A stretch of DNA of 64,000 nt from Cynocephalus volans (taxonomy: Eukaryota > Chordata > Mammalia > Dermoptera > Cynocephalidae): assembly GCF_027409185.1 (NCBI RefSeq), contig NC_084465.1, positions 29,863,864 to 29,927,863 on the forward strand, in the 5' to 3' direction. The position numbers and the translations under genes were made by a program. Under the pieces are notes generated by a model. That model saw only the letters and a program-made list of their open reading frames with translations. It was not told the DNA's origin and did not search any database. Below, piece by piece: positions 1 to 13,811 of this stretch (the first letter of the stretch is position 1; the number at the start of each line of letters is the position of its first letter).

Positions 1-170
1 CACAGAAAAGAAAATGAATCTTAAAAAGGAAAACATTACCTGTTTTGCTGAAATTTGGTTTTACGGCATTCAACCTGGAATCAATTTCCAAGTATGAATC
101 AAAGTTCTGAAGAGAATTGATTGGAGTAAAGTTGCTCGCAGCTTTAACTCAAACTTAAGACACTTCATTT

Positions 171-171
171 T

Positions 172-217
<46 letters not shown>
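171..217. repeat. (TG)n microsatellite
   Basis: An almost pure TG dinucleotide run of about 47 bp. The open frame across it on the minus strand is just a Thr-His repeat and is not a gene. Confidence 0.95.
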
Positions 218-218
<1 letters not shown>

Positions 219-450
219 CAGCTTCTTTGGTAGAATTTCTGCTGGTCACATAATTTACATACAAAAAAAAACAAGGAAAATTTTAGTTTTTCTGTTCATA
301 ACACATATAGTTAAACCAGCAAAAATTGTCTGTTTATAATCACTGTAGTGATTACTTCTGTTGGTGTTAATTAACCTTTTTTTGGCTACATTTCAATTCA
401 TATAGAAAGTTGCGTCGCAGAGCTGTTTAACTTTTATTAATTTTACTTGA
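218..450. other. Unique AT-rich DNA
   Basis: No repeat, RNA gene or coding signal recognised. Confidence 0.5.
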
Positions 451-851
451 TGTATTAGTCTGTTTTTGTGTTGCAATAGCAGAATACATGAAACTGGGTA
501 ATTTATAAAGAAAAGAGATTTATTTAGCTCATGATTCTGGGACAGCTGCATCAGGTGTGGATCTCAGGCTGCTTCTACTTACGGTGGAAGGCAGCAGGAT
601 AGCTGGCAGGTGCAAGGAGATCACATGGTGAGAGGAAGCAAGAAAGAGAGAGGGAGGAGAAGTATTCTATCCTTTAAACAACCAACTCTCAATGTAAACT
701 AATAGAGCAAGAATTCATTCACTAGACCCCTCCCCCTCCAGGCATTAATCTATTCATGAGGCTCCCCCTGACCCAAACAGCTCCCAACACTGACACATTG
801 GGGATCAGATCTTGACATGAGCTTTGAGGGGACAAGATATCCAAACTCTAC
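451..851 (-). mobile_element. MaLR-type solo LTR (MLT1/MST-like), minus strand
   Basis: The segment opens with TGTATTAGTCTG and contains AAACTGGGTAATTTATAAAG, then a purine-rich centre, then a stretch ending in GAGGGGACAAGATATCCAAA. These match, by memory of the family, the reverse complement of mammalian apparent LTR retrotransposon (ERVL-MaLR) LTRs, whose plus-strand end reads into a poly(A)-signal region. No internal retroviral sequence sits on either side, so this is a solo LTR. It is well diverged. The subfamily (MLT1 versus MST) is not settled. Confidence 0.7.
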
Positions 852-1650
852 CACTTGGTCACATGTTACAAGGCTTTGGAATGCATAGCTGAAGTTCTTA
901 GTAAACGTTACTAACATATTTTGGAGTCTGGTAGCATACTAATGAGAAGGGGCTCTAGGGTTCTTATTCAAAGTGCCATATAATTGAAACAATAAAAAAA
1001 TGTTAATCAGGAATAAAGCTTGTGAAACAAGAACTGCTGGGCAAAAATCTAAGATTAAATGACTTGCTTTTGTTAGTAATCCTTGAATTACAAAAAGAAA
1101 AGACAAGGACATATTTGTTCAAGGAAAGAGATTCATACATATTTATCCAGTGGGTTAAAGATGACTAAAAAAGTAAAGCTCAATTTGAGAACAATATTGA
1201 AGCAACTTTTGACAGCATAGACACTGTGCTCTTTTCTTAGAAGGGTAAGATTTTTTTTGTAGATAGCAAGAATTGTGAAAGTTTGAGGACTCCTTTGATA
1301 GAAGAGGCAGCAGGTGTGATTGCAGTGTGATTCCAACATTTTGACTGTTGCTGGATTCCTGGTCATCATCACAGATTTCAGTTTTATTTTAGCTAGAATC
1401 TTCTGATTTTTCTATTGTAGTCCCTAACTTATTGCATTAGAGCCTTCAATTCTCTACTTCCAGCTATTGGAGATGGAGATAGGTTAGATGGGTTATAATT
1501 ATAGATAGGTAACGGATTGGTCAAATCTTTTCTAGGTCATTTATACATATTTTTTCCTTCTCCAATTGTTCCCAAGAAATCCCTCTATCTTCAAGTTTGC
1601 TCAATTTACTTTTGCCTTTCTCCATTGGTTTTCTTTTGCCTATCTTCATT
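852..1650. other. Non-coding AT-rich DNA
   Basis: Open frames here are short and carry no family signature. No RNA gene or repeat identified. Confidence 0.45.
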
Positions 1651-1651
1651 G

Positions 1652-1687
1652 GTTTTGTTTGTTTGTTTGTTTGTTTGTTTGTTTGTT
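1652..1687. repeat. (TTTG)n microsatellite
   Basis: About nine TTTG units. The reading frame across it, giving alternating Phe-Val-Cys-Leu, is a by-product of the repeat. Confidence 0.9.
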
Positions 1688-2439
1688 GCACATATTGACT
1701 TGGTAAAGTGCTTTTCGAACTCCAAAGCTATTTCTATAGAAAGAACCTGGAATTATCTTTGTTTCTGTTTCTATATATAGACTCTCATCCCAAGCCAGGA
1801 GCAAATCCATATAGAATTTGTTTAATGTTTGACTAAAACTTTAGTGCACATTCAAAAGCAGCTTTTGATAGCAGTTTCTTGTGGATACCAACACAAAATA
1901 CAGAGTATAAGTAGTGAGACACCTCTGTAGAGGGTCTCTTAAAATAATTTAATCTTAAAACAAACATGGAAATTTTGTCAATAGGGGAACAAATGGTACT
2001 TTAGTGAGTACTTATATAAAAATAAATACAGAAAGAAACATTTTACCCTGCTATTCTATTTGATTTAGCGGAGAAAGGAATGATAAAATGGGACAAAAGG
2101 GCAGGGTATATTTATATACACACACACACACATTTAACTACCTTGCAGCTAGGAATCATCTTGCACACAAAAGTGCAAAGTGAGAACATCCCTCCTTGCC
2201 AGCAGAGGGGATGGGAGAAAGTTGTGCATTATGAATTAAAAGATGGAGATTTTGATGAGAACAAAACAGCCAGAAAACACGATGATGTCAAAGGACAGAA
2301 GGTGATTAAATCCTCTCACACTGAATCCATTTTCTCATAGCTCTGGACTAACCATTCAATAACACTAACTGTAATATTTCAACTTAAAATACTTTTATAA
2401 AACCACATCTCTGTGGATAAAATCCTAACTTAACCTTAA
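1688..2439. other. Non-coding DNA
   Basis: Contains a very short CA run near 2118-2134. Nothing else recognised. Confidence 0.4.
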
Positions 2440-2880
2440 ATGGAAGCTCTTCATGATCATGTTACCATCTTCCTCTCTAGCTTATCTCTTCTTATCCCAC
2501 CTTTAACTATTACATCCAAGTTCCAGAAATACTAAGCTACTAAGCTATTAGCTGTGATTAAATGCACTAAGCGAGCTCCTTGCCAACTCCTGAACCTCTC
2601 ATATAGTTTGAAATCTTCCCTCAAGCTGTCCTCTTTGCCTGGATAATTCCTTTTCTTCAATCATAATTCAAGTTTGATAGATCACTGACCCTTTCATACC
2701 CCCAAGGCTGGACTACATAACTGTCCTTCATGCTCCCAGAATATCCTGTGCTTAACTCCATTACCCTTTATCTGTTTTGAAAATGCCTTTTCATTCCTCT
2801 ATCTACCTTGAAGAAATTCATTGCTACTCGTGCAGAGCCTGGCACAGTATACACATAGTATCAACTCAATATTTTTTGAT
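2440..2880 (+). mobile_element. LINE-2 3' end fragment, plus strand
   Basis: The right end carries GCCTGGCACAGTATACACA followed by a CTCAATATTTTTTG stretch. This resembles the conserved 3' end of L2 (GCCTGGCACATAGTAGG, then CTCAATAAATATTTG). The pyrimidine-rich upstream part fits L2 ORF2 remnants. It is heavily mutated with no usable frame. MIR shares the same 3' tail, but the upstream sequence favours L2. Confidence 0.5.
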
Positions 2881-4645
2881 CAAGTGGACATCAAATAGAC
2901 ATCAAACAGTTGGTTTAATGAGTCACTAGAAAGTACTTTAGAGAATCCTGACAATCCTTTTATAGAAACTTGAATTTTAGGGGGACTATCACTGTAGAAA
3001 TGTATTTGCCATACAGTAATATCACGTTAGTATTTATGAATCAATGCTCATTGTAAACTTCAACAATTTTTTTTCTTTTTCTTTTCTTTTCGTTTTTGCT
3101 AATTTTAATATCGATTTCTGTAGATTATTACAGAAAAATGCTCCAAGATATTTTCTACTAGTTCTTTGTCTTCATTTGTACTATTATGTGTTCTTTGATA
3201 GATTTGCCTTAGGACAAAAGAACAAAGTTCAAATGCTTCATGAAATATATAAATTCCTAGCAGTGGAAATTAATAACACATTAAAAATTATATATGAAAA
3301 TTTTTCTCTTTAAAGCCCCCACCAACAAAGACCAAACATGAAAAATAGATGAAATTTGCTTAGTTCCTGGTAGGTTGGCAAAAAGTGTCATATTTATCAT
3401 AGAGAGAAGGAAAGACTGTTTCTGAAACTTGGAAACAAGTCTGTGTTTTCTTTATTATTCCTAATGAAGGATTTCTATGCAGTGGGCATTAAATAAAGGT
3501 TGAGATGGAATTAGGTAAGCAGTAAGTAAACACATAATCAGCCATTAAAAAGCATGCATTTCTTGTCACTTTATTCAAGAAGTGCTGAATATTTTCTAAT
3601 TGTCCTTCCAAATCTACCATCTATCTACCTATGTCCCCTGTTTCGTCTGCATGTCACACAGTAGTGGAATCCCAAGGAAAAATCAAGCAGGACATTTGAG
3701 GCAGGCTGCAAATGTCAAAATGTCAGTTTTCCTGGGAATGGGAAAAGAGGAAAGGATAGAGACTAACTGAAGAAAAAGACTGTAGGCTTTTGTAAATAAA
3801 ATCATTATTCAAACATTTAAACATAGAGTAGTACATGAAAAAAGAAAATGAAAAGTTTGGCAAGTATTGATACTACAGTTTTTGAAAAAAATGTCCTTCA
3901 CAATTAGAGATACATCCTTTAGGAACCCTTGTATAACCTGGAAATGTAAATCAAAATGACCTCTTTGGGGGACCCACTGTGTAGCATAAAAAATTCTGTG
4001 TGCCATAGCATTGGCAAGGATTTATTGCTTTCCTTTGCATTCACCTTTTTTCGTACTATTGAAAACCATCTGAGAGAAAGAATGATTTCATATCTACTTT
4101 TTATCTCCATCTAACTTTTCCTGGCTTATAATATGCACATAGAAACTCTTGCTGAATAAATAAATGAATAATTAATTAGAAGCTTTAATAACAATCAAAG
4201 GTTTGGTGTTGACAATGGAATTAATATAGTTTCTACCTAGTATTTTGTATTCAGATAATTTAGTATCATCATTGGGTTACGACTGCAGAAGAAGCAGTAA
4301 AATGGATCTTCAAATCAGTACACACTCAAGAATAAACCATTTTAACCCCAAACAACTGTGCCTTACAATGTGGAGGCAAATTCTGGTTTTTTTCTTAAGT
4401 GCTACGTTACTGGGTGCAAACCCAGGCCTAGAGATGCTTATAATAATAATATAAATCTTTATATTTGGGACACTTAGATGAATTCATGGTCTGATTCATG
4501 GCCCTCATCTAGGTTTGGAATTGGTGAAGGACAAACACTCTGATTTAAATCAGTAAAGGTAAATACCAGCACTATCGCACTGCATTCAAAAGGAATGCAT
4601 GAAACCATCATCTCTCAGCAAAGCAAAACCCTCACATCTTCCACT
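2881..4645. other. Non-coding AT-rich DNA
   Basis: The short frames look like chance. No confident element. Confidence 0.4.
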
Positions 4646-4649
4646 TCTT

Positions 4650-5995
4650 TGACAAAGGCAACAAGAATATACATTAGGGAAAAGACTGCCACTTCAATAA
4701 ATGGTGCTGGGAAAACTGTACATCCATATGTTGAAGAATGAAACTAGACCCGTACCTCTTGCCATATACCAAAATCAACTCAAAATAGATTAAAAACTTA
4801 AATCTAAAACCCCAAACTATGAAACTACTAAAAGAAAACATAGGAGAAACAATTCAGGGTGTAGGCAGACTTTATGAATAAGACCCCAAAAGCACAGGCA
4901 ATAAAAAAAAAATAAACAAATGGAATTGTATCAAACTGAAAAGCTCAGCAAAGAAAACAAATCAACATACTCAAATGCAATCAACAGAATGGGAGAAAAT
5001 ATTTGCAAACTCTGATTAATATTCAGAATGTACAAGGAACTCAAACAACTGAACAATAAAAAATGTACCCCGATTAAAAATGGACAAAGGAGCTGAATAG
5101 GCATTTCTGAAAGGAAGATATACAAATGGCCAAGAGACACACGAAAAAATGCTCAACATCACTAAGCATCAGGGAAATACAAACAAAAACCACACTGAGA
5201 CATCATCACACCCCAGTTAGACTGGCCATTTACAAAAAGAATAACAAATGCTGGTAAGGATGCAGAGAAAGGGGAACACTCTAATACTGTTGGTGGGACA
5301 GTAAATTAGTGCAGCCATTATGGAAAACAGTTGCCTCAAACAACTATGGATAGATCTGCCATATGATCCAGCAATCCCACTGCTGGGTATATACCCGAAG
5401 GAATGGAAATCATCACGTGGAAGGGATACCTGCACTTCCATGATTATAGCAGCTCTATTACAATAGCCAAGAGTTGGAACCAACCTCAATGTCCATCAAC
5501 AGACAACTGAATTTTAAAAAGTGTACATATAAAATGGAATACTGCTCTGCCATAATAAAGAATAAAATTCTGCCATTTGCAACAACATGGGTGAATTTAG
5601 AGAAAATTACGTTAAGTGAAATAAGCCAGGCACAGAAAGAGAAACACCACATGTCCTCACTCATAAGTGGGAGCTAAAAAACTAAAAATAAACAAATAAA
5701 CAAAAAAGAAATAAAAACACAGCAATCACAGTAATTTGTTTTACTTTCAAAAAGAGACAGCAGAACTGAGGCTAGCAGAGGTGCGAAAGAGGTATTAGTA
5801 AGAAATTGGTAAAGGGACACAAAATATGCTTATGTTGTGTGATGCTGAATATACTAATTATCCTGATTTGAGCATCACGTATTGCACACGGGTACTGACA
5901 TTCAGTACTGTACCCCATAGATATGTACAACCAATTATTGATGTTTCAATCAATAAATCAATTATTTATGTTTCAATAAAATAAATAAATAAATA
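4650..5995 (+). mobile_element. 5'-truncated LINE-1, plus strand
   Basis: The sequence tracks the last third of L1 ORF2 and the 3' UTR. Landmarks are AATAAATGGTGCTGGGAAAA near 4697, the ATACCCGAAGGAATGGAAAT stretch near 5391, and GCCAGGCACAGAAAGAGAAA near 5624. It ends in an AAAT-rich tail near 5960-5998. The ORF2 frame is broken by many stops, so this is a dead copy. It is clearly older than the L1s at 32.7 and 54.5 kb. No target-site duplication was found by eye. Confidence 0.85.
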
Positions 5996-5998
5996 AAT

Positions 5999-8004
5999 TC
6001 AATCAAGGAAATATGACAAAAAACATGATGGGAAAAGTAATGGAACAAGATATATTTGGCGAATGATATAAAATTAAAATCAGAGAAAGTAATATTTTTT
6101 TAGATAAATGTAAGTTAAACAGATATGCCTAACCTTAACATGAGACAACACTATCTTATTTTGTAAGTAAATATAATCCACCAGAAGGATTTAACAGTAA
6201 TGAGCTCATATACATCTAACATTGCTGTTTTGAAATGTGAAGAGGTAATATTGCAGAGGGAGAGAACATATATACCTTGGAATACATAGTGAAGTGGGAG
6301 GGGTGAAAGGGGGTAGGGGTGTGGGAGGGGGGATAACTGGTGTGGGACACAGGTACAATTACAATTTTTGGTAATGTGGATGCTGCCAGTGTGAATCTGA
6401 CCTTCACATCTTGGACACAAGGGGTGACAACCAGCTGTGTATCTCATAAATATTCATAACCATTGTTTTAAAAAAGAGAAATATAAGGAGGATTTGTAAA
6501 ATCTATAACTTTATTTGGAGGCATTAACAGGCCCTTTTCAGAAAGTATATGAATTAGGTAAAAACTAGGAAAAGTAGTGTGGTAGACTTGCTATGTGTTC
6601 ATCAAGTGTGTTTTTCATTCCTCCTGGCCGTAGAGCTGTACTGCATTTTGCAACTTCCCTACAGGTCAGCATGACCAGGTAACTGAATGATAGATAATGG
6701 TGGCAGTGAGGTGAAGCACTTCTAGTCAGGACTCCAACAAAACTCCACGGCAACTCTCCACATGCTGTTTTTCTGCATCTTTTGATGGAAGTACAGAATA
6801 TAGCAGAGGACTCTGAGGCCCTTGGGTATCAATGTTAATTGCAATTTAAGGAGAATCACATCGAAAGGCTTGATCTGTACTTAAATTCCATCAAATTTAG
6901 AATTAAACAAGTAGATTAACATACCCTAGTTATTCCAAAGATACGTAAATATTTTCCAACAACTGAATCTAGTTACAAAGTATCATTTTCTCTTGCATAT
7001 TGACTCATGTTACGGTTTGTACTAGTATATTATCATAATTAGTTGAACTAATTGATTATTATATTATCAGAAAGTTCTTTATACTATGGACTGCTGTTTC
7101 TTGGCTTTTTTGAGAATATTTCATTTTTGGTAATTTTTGTGAATGTTAATAAATATGAAAGTCTTTTCCTCATGATTTCCTAACATAATATCCATAACTG
7201 AAATAATAACTTACTTTGCTATCTCTCAATTTATAAATGATTTTCTTTTTCATGTAAAAAATACAAGTCATTTTATAGGTAGCTACATTACAAACTCAAA
7301 CACTAGTAAAATTGTTTAATTTTTAAAATTTAATTCTAATTTCAGGAGATTGATTTCTTCAATTTTTTTTCTTACTACTGAGAAAAACGTTTATAGAATT
7401 TACTATGTATTTATTGAAAATATCTCTTCACTTCATTTTTTAAAAATTTTTGTTTAATAAACAGCTTCTTTTCTTTTGCTATGTTGCAGGAAACTGCAGT
7501 TATTATTTATTGTGAAATTCACCACAAAACTTTTCCTGGTCCCTTTTTTCACTTTACTGTTTTGGTTGTATCGCTAGGTTTTGCATCTCCACTGGATTTT
7601 GCATAGTAGTATGGATTTGTTTCAGATTTTAAAACGTGCATGTTTTTAATTGAGAAATTATTTAATAATATTATAATTAAAATAATAAGTGTTTTCATTT
7701 TATTACAAATTAAGATTTATACTCAAACTTGTGCTGTTTTTATAAAATAAAACAAACATTACTATGTGGCATTCTTGTGTGGAAAAAAATCAATCAAACT
7801 GAATCCATCTTTTGTTATGTACTAGTTTTGTGATGTGTTTATGTGCATTACTAGAAATGATGAAAAAGCCCAACACAAGCCCAACACATGCCCAACAATC
7901 AAGCCAGATTACCCTACAAAGGATAATAATTAATATTTAAAGTATTACTATGATAAGCACAATATATTTGTTCTTAATAGAAAGCATATTTTATACCGGT
8001 TAGG
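5999..8004. other. Non-coding DNA with a G-rich patch
   Basis: AT-rich, with a G-run cluster at 6296-6332. A stretch around 6590-6820 feels like an old interspersed repeat, but I cannot name it. Otherwise nothing recognised. Confidence 0.4.
6296..6332 (+). other. G-quadruplex-type motif
   Basis: At least five runs of three or more G separated by short loops on the plus strand (GGG, GGGG, GGGGG, GGGG, GGG, GGGGGG). This satisfies the usual G3+N1-7 pattern. It stands out against the AT-rich surroundings. No gene or promoter is visible nearby. Confidence 0.6.
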
Positions 8005-8125
8005 TGTTTAAATTAAATTAAATTAAATTAAAACTCAGTTGTTGACTCACACCAGCCACATTTCAAGTTCTCAATAGCTACATGCGGCTAGTGGTTATTG
8101 CATTTAATAGCGTATGGGATTATGG
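8005..8125 (+). mobile_element. hAT-type non-autonomous DNA transposon fragment
   Basis: Contains an (AAATT)n stretch at 8008-8033, then AGCCACATTTCAAGTTCTCA and CTACATGCGGCTAGTGG. These motifs recur in a mammalian hAT-Charlie-type MER family. No terminal inverted repeats or 8-bp duplications are visible. A short piece of the other end of the same kind of element appears at 34250-34292. Confidence 0.5.
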
Positions 8126-11100
8126 TACCACAGAGTGGAAGGCCTCTGGGTCTTGAATCATGAATGAGAAGACAACCTGAAAAATACCCACACTGAATTA
8201 CCTCCAGTCATAGCACTGAGCTTAATGCTAAGGGCCAATGTACAGAATTTTCCATAACAGGGAGTGATACAAGAAAATCAGATTCGGATGAGATCTCAAC
8301 CTGAGATCTATGAACTAAAACACAGACATAAAACAATGTATGACTCCATCATACATCTTATGCATCAGGTGGAACATGTACAGAATATCTACAAAACTCT
8401 TTGAAAGGAGATGAATGGACCACAGACGCAAACACTGCTCTGTTGCTATTACAAAACCAGAACTGTTGTGGGCAGACATTGCAGAGCTCCCCGCACTGGA
8501 GTTAGAAAATTTCCTTTATTAGATCCCAATTCTACACCATGAGATTGGTTTCCATTCCATTGTCCTCCAGAGCTCCTGGGGCCATCTGTTTCTTCCATTT
8601 CCATTATTTTTGTCATCCACAATTGGAATGAGCCCTGGATTATATGAGCTCCTTGGGGACAGTAAAGTTTTTCAGTCTCCCAGTAGATAGTTGAGAACCC
8701 AAAGTTCTTTTTAAATTTTACATAGTTTTACTCTCTTTCTCTCTCTCTCTCTCTTTTTTTTTTCCTGTAGTATAACTCCCTAGAAACCCTAGTGGCTTAT
8801 TTGTTTTACTGCAGTCAGCTTCATGTCCCCGTAATCAACTCCACACTTACTTCCAAGACAGAGCTCTCTGATGCTATGTATTTTCTTTTTATATTTTACT
8901 TTCTTATACCCATGGTTTCGTTTGTCAATTTTATTACATGTAGCTTGAATCCTCTGGGTTTAGATGGATTGTAATACCCTCATACTATTTTTTCCCCAAG
9001 CCATCTTAAGAAACTGAAAAAATTTGTTGGCACTTCACCCTTAATTTTACACTTAACTTAAGTCATCTTATTTTACTGGGAGGGTTTAAGAGCCTCCCTC
9101 TGTATTTAACCCTTGCCTTAATCCATAACTCTGTTTTAATAGTATTTATTGCTCAAAGGATTTTCCTAATTTTCTTTCTAATACTTTCAATTAAGAAACA
9201 GTTGCTTTTTTTATGTTGTCAAATCTCCCAACTCTTTGTCTCTGTCCTTGTTTTTTAATGCTTGCAAGCAGCTCGTTTCTTTTTCAGTGCACCATACTAG
9301 GTAGAGACGGCAAACGATAATCACAAGGGTAACATACTATTCTCGTAAGTCCCCCCTAGAGTACAAATCTACTAGATGCGTATTCTGCCTTCCAAGAAAT
9401 TGCAGATGACTTTTATTAAGTATTTGCTACTGAATTTTATACATCAAAAGGATGTTCAGTGGTTTCCTTTTGAATCACCTTTACATCAATGGTCAAATCA
9501 TATACCAGATTAAGAATCAATCAGTTGAAAATCAAGATTGTGTGAATTTATATGGATGGAAAAGATAGTCTTTTACTTTTTGGTCTGGTAAATTTGCTAC
9601 GAACATTATAAAATAGCAAAGTGATATATTATAATGTTAGGACTATATAAAATTAAGCTTGACAAAAATTCTAAGATAACCATCACCAAGAATTATCACA
9701 GAAATATTTAAAACTATATTAAACTATGTTGATATGTTTAAAATAAAGTTCAACATAGTGTAGTTATTGATATATACTTTGTATTATGTATAAAAGGTGT
9801 GAATTTTTAAAAATCAGTTATAAGATATTGCAAATGCAGTTTAAATTTTAAAGGAATATGATCAATAAAATAAAATGTTAAATCTTTAAGAAAAATGAAT
9901 TTAACTTTAATTGTGAGACATACACATTTAATAAATTTATACTTAATGCACAATATGGGGTTATTTACCTCTGTGTATAAAGGTCTTTGAAGAAGCTATC
10001 AACTCTTTCTAAGTTGCAGTATATGACTTTGCATAAATCCATAAGTAAATTTGCAAGGGCAGAAATAATGATGACCACATTTTTAAATTATATGCAATAT
10101 GATTAAAATATAAGAAACAATAGACAAACTGATTTTTTCCCAAAACTAAGTGGCTAGATACATGTTCAACACAGAAAAATCAAAAGGTGGCCCATATCCC
10201 CAAAATAAAACTATAAAATAAAATGGAAGAGGGAGCTTCCCTGTGGTTAAAGACAATGTTGCTACCTGTTTTCACAGTTAATATCTCTTCCAAACACAGT
10301 AAAGAAAAATAAAACTGCACAAAAACCACACCTTAAGCAACTTTGAAGTAACAGAATGTTGGAACTTCAAAATAACTGTTAAGAAAGACAAATTACTGCA
10401 TCTCGTCAAGTAACCCCCCATGTTCCTGTTCCATTACAGGACTTTGATGAGATGAAGGACAAAAAAAAATGTGCAGGAAATAAAAGGAGAAAGCCAATAA
10501 AAAATTATCCTTTATCTTCTGTTATTAAATGTTGAAAATGGATACACATCTTTTCGTCATGCCTTCTTCAAACTTTGCTTTTTTAAAATGAAGATTAACC
10601 TATTATTTATGTTCATTTCTAAGTTATTTATTTGTGTAAACATAGAGCTGGATGTTAATTATTTATTTGAATTTTTCTCTCATCCTAAATACAGAGTCAC
10701 TGCTTTGTATCACCAAGACTATTATTTCAAAGGCTGTGATTTAAATGATCATTTAAGGTATATTTCATTTTTATTATTTAATTTTTCACTATTAGTATTA
10801 GAATTTTCCTAATTCTGGGCCTGGGAACAGCAGGTTGCTGATTCACACGCTTCCCTAATGCATGCTGCATCTTGATAGCCTCTAGCACTAAGTTCAGCAT
10901 AAATATTTGCTTTAAAATGGCTATGTCTGGAGTTTTATGTATTGATCTTTCTGAACTTGGATCTCTTTTAAGGCTAGTCTTGGTAAAGCAGCTGCTTCAT
11001 CACAATCTGATAGTAGCAGAGGTTTCAACAAAAGCTTTGACTCCCTGACCAAGAAAGTCTAAATTACCTTAAAAGTATGAATATCACTGATTTGAAAAAT

Positions 11101-12345
11101 TATTTTCAGATGTATTTTTAATCAAAGTTAGACTATTTTGCTCTCTTTATTTAAATCTGCACAAATAAAGCAAGGCCTGCTTTTTATATACTTTAAATTG
11201 CGAATTCAATTTTATTGACATTGATGCTAATGGGTTAAAATACTTAATAAACTACAGACGCAGCCCTACAGTTGTTAAATCTTCTGGACATTGAGGTTCC
11301 TGCTTTCGCCTAAACCTCAGCCTTTTCATCATTAGGACTCTTCCCCATCTGTCATCCTCATGCCCAGAGTCTACCAGGACCATTTCCATACCACTATCAG
11401 ATCATGACACTACGCCTCTGACCACTGTAGCTTCTGTTTACACTTGAGGGAAACTGATGACCAGCATCTTTGCCAAAACGGCAAAGGAACAAGCATCTGA
11501 CCACTGGCACACTGGCTAAAGGTCACTGATTCCTACCAACCTACATTTACTAGGAGATTGCCAGAGGTACTTGTTTCAAAATATAATGGGGATATAATCC
11601 CTATGAGCTTTATATTTTTAGTCATAGCCTAATAAGCAAAATCTTCCACTTATTCTCCTTCCTCAGAAGTTTTCACCATATGGTTGACAATGTGTCTTCC
11701 CTTAAACTTAACTTCTCCTTGTCCCCTAGCTCTGTATCTTCTCAAATCTTTCAGCTTTGTATTCTGGAACTCTTAAGTACATGATGATTCCCTATATCCT
11801 CATGTTTTTTTTTGGTTTGTTTGTTTTGTTTTTTTCTAAATAGGTGCTCTACCTCTTTGAATGAAATGAAATCTAAGGCTCCCTTGAAAACATTGCATTC
11901 TCTGCATCAAATGCAGTTTCTTCTACAACCATAAACTTCAGAGTTTAGATATTCTCAACACTCTTAAATGTTATGTCCTGACTTTTTATTCTCCAAGCAT
12001 AAAAATACAATATTCAGTGGTGTGTTATCTGTACTATTCTATATCAATCATTTCTGATGTCATATACTGACCTCGAAGTCAACAACACCCAGAGATTGGA
12101 ACCCAGAGTCTAATTCACAATCTTGCTCTCTTTCGCATGTGGTGCCATCCTTCCACAGGGCCTCAAAAGCCTAGAAGAATCTATCTCACATTTTTCCTTA
12201 ATTTCTTCCTCTATATTGACTATAGTCTCCATTCCATTGAAGCCTCCCTCCCTTAGAGGTTCTTATGATCCTGCACTGACTCAATTGAAAAGCACCCACT
12301 CTGAAGAAAACCAATTATTTTCATTAAGCTAATGTCCTTACAGTG
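8126..12345. other. Long non-coding AT-rich block
   Basis: No gene. A CT-rich tract lies at 8731-8764. The stretch 11260-12330 is less AT-rich and pyrimidine-rich on the plus strand and may hold decayed repeat sequence, but I cannot assign a family. Open frames at 8792-8974, 10588-10812 and 12123-12332 are short, without domains, and are likely chance. Confidence 0.4.
8731..8764. repeat. (CT)n / poly-pyrimidine tract
   Basis: CT dinucleotides followed by a T run. Confidence 0.9.
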
Positions 12346-12347
12346 TT

Positions 12348-12398
12348 TTATTATTATTATTATTATTACTATTATTATTACTACTTCTACTACTACTG
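12348..12398. repeat. (TTA)n with (TAC)n microsatellite
   Basis: TTA triplets grading into CTA/CTT triplets. The Tyr-rich and Ile-rich frames over it are repeat products. Confidence 0.9.
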
Positions 12399-13811
12399 CC
12401 TTTTGATAGTCTTGGAGTCCCTTAATCTCTTTAAATTCTCTCTTCCTACTAACTGCCCCTGTGTTCATTTTATGTTATATTCCATTATCTCAATGATTCT
12501 CTTGCATTTATTTTTGCACTTCTTTCCCAATTGTCCTTTGGTTGCCACTTCTTGTTAAAACATCTCTGGATCAATTAAACTTCCTATCTTCCATTGCTTA
12601 ACACTCCTGATGCCAACAGGAATTTATGATCTCAATCCCACACAGGGTCTTCAATAGTTATTCTCAATGTACCTTTGTTTCCTTACAACTTTCTTTTATT
12701 CTCCACCTTTTCTTTATTGTCCCCAAACTGCTTATCATGTCAGTTTCCATCAAATTCTTAGTATATGACCTAAGTCATCATCTAGGTTTCAAACAGTAGA
12801 GGTCTGCCCTTCATATTGATTGCTTTTTCAAAAGCTACCACCAAACTTAGTGACTGAGAACAACCATTTTAACATGCTCATGATTTTCTGAGTCAGGAAT
12901 GTGAAATGGTCCTGGCTGAATGATTCTTTTCCATGTGGTTTCCTTCGGAGTGGCAAAGTCTAGAGGATCCATTTTCAAGCCAGCTGCTTCCCTCAGTATT
13001 CTTTGACTCCTCTCTCATCACCTGGCTTGGGAATATCTCAGGTTAGTAAGTCTTCCCACATGAAACCTGACTTTTAAGAACCAGCATTCTGATAAGGAGG
13101 AAGTAGAAGCTGCCATGTCAACACACTGGGCCTGAAACTGACATACAACCATTTCCACCATATTATCTTGATGAGACAGACTATAAGGTCTGTCAAGATT
13201 TAAAGGAGTGGATAAATAGACTGGACATTTTAAAGAGGCTGTGACCAGTTCACATTTAAATAGAGTATGTGAAATGGAATATATTGCTGCAGCCAAAATA
13301 TAATCTAACAACCAAACCAAAGGAACCTCTTCCCTTATTGCCATTCATTAAATTACTAAATGTACTCGCATCTATACCTACTCATCTTTTACTCCCTATT
13401 GTTATACTAGAAGACCTTTCTATCCATGGGTTACAACTCAGTCTTTGTGCCTCCTCAGGAAGTTATTTTGATAATAGTCCAGAAGTCCTACACTGTTTTG
13501 ATAATAGACAGAAGTATTTTATATCTTTAAATTCATTTCCAGTTTTTATTTAAATGAATTTGAAAATTTACCCATAAAAAGTCCATAGACTGATGTGTCT
13601 GTCCAGGTCCTCTAAGATGCAGACACAAAGATGAGAGTAAATATACAAGGATTGTATTAGGGGAAAGCCTATGTGAAAACAAATAAGGAAAGAGCCAGGG
13701 AAGGGCAAGGGAATCAACCAGCCAGTTATGTAATTTGGCCCTCAGTGATGGAGAAAGGAAGAGAAGCTTGTATGGAATCTTCAGACTTTAAGAATGGTGC
13801 AACATTACCCC
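12399..13811. other. Non-coding DNA, possibly old LTR remnants
   Basis: The part at about 12830-13020 vaguely resembles old mammalian interspersed repeats, but this is not enough for a name. The two overlapping frames at 13018-13344 (minus) and 13269-13553 (plus) show no domain and are probably chance. Confidence 0.35.

Noticed and set aside
13018..13553. Overlapping opposite-strand frames of 108 and 94 codons
   Set aside because: No domain, no splice-like flanks, and the region resembles old repeat DNA.
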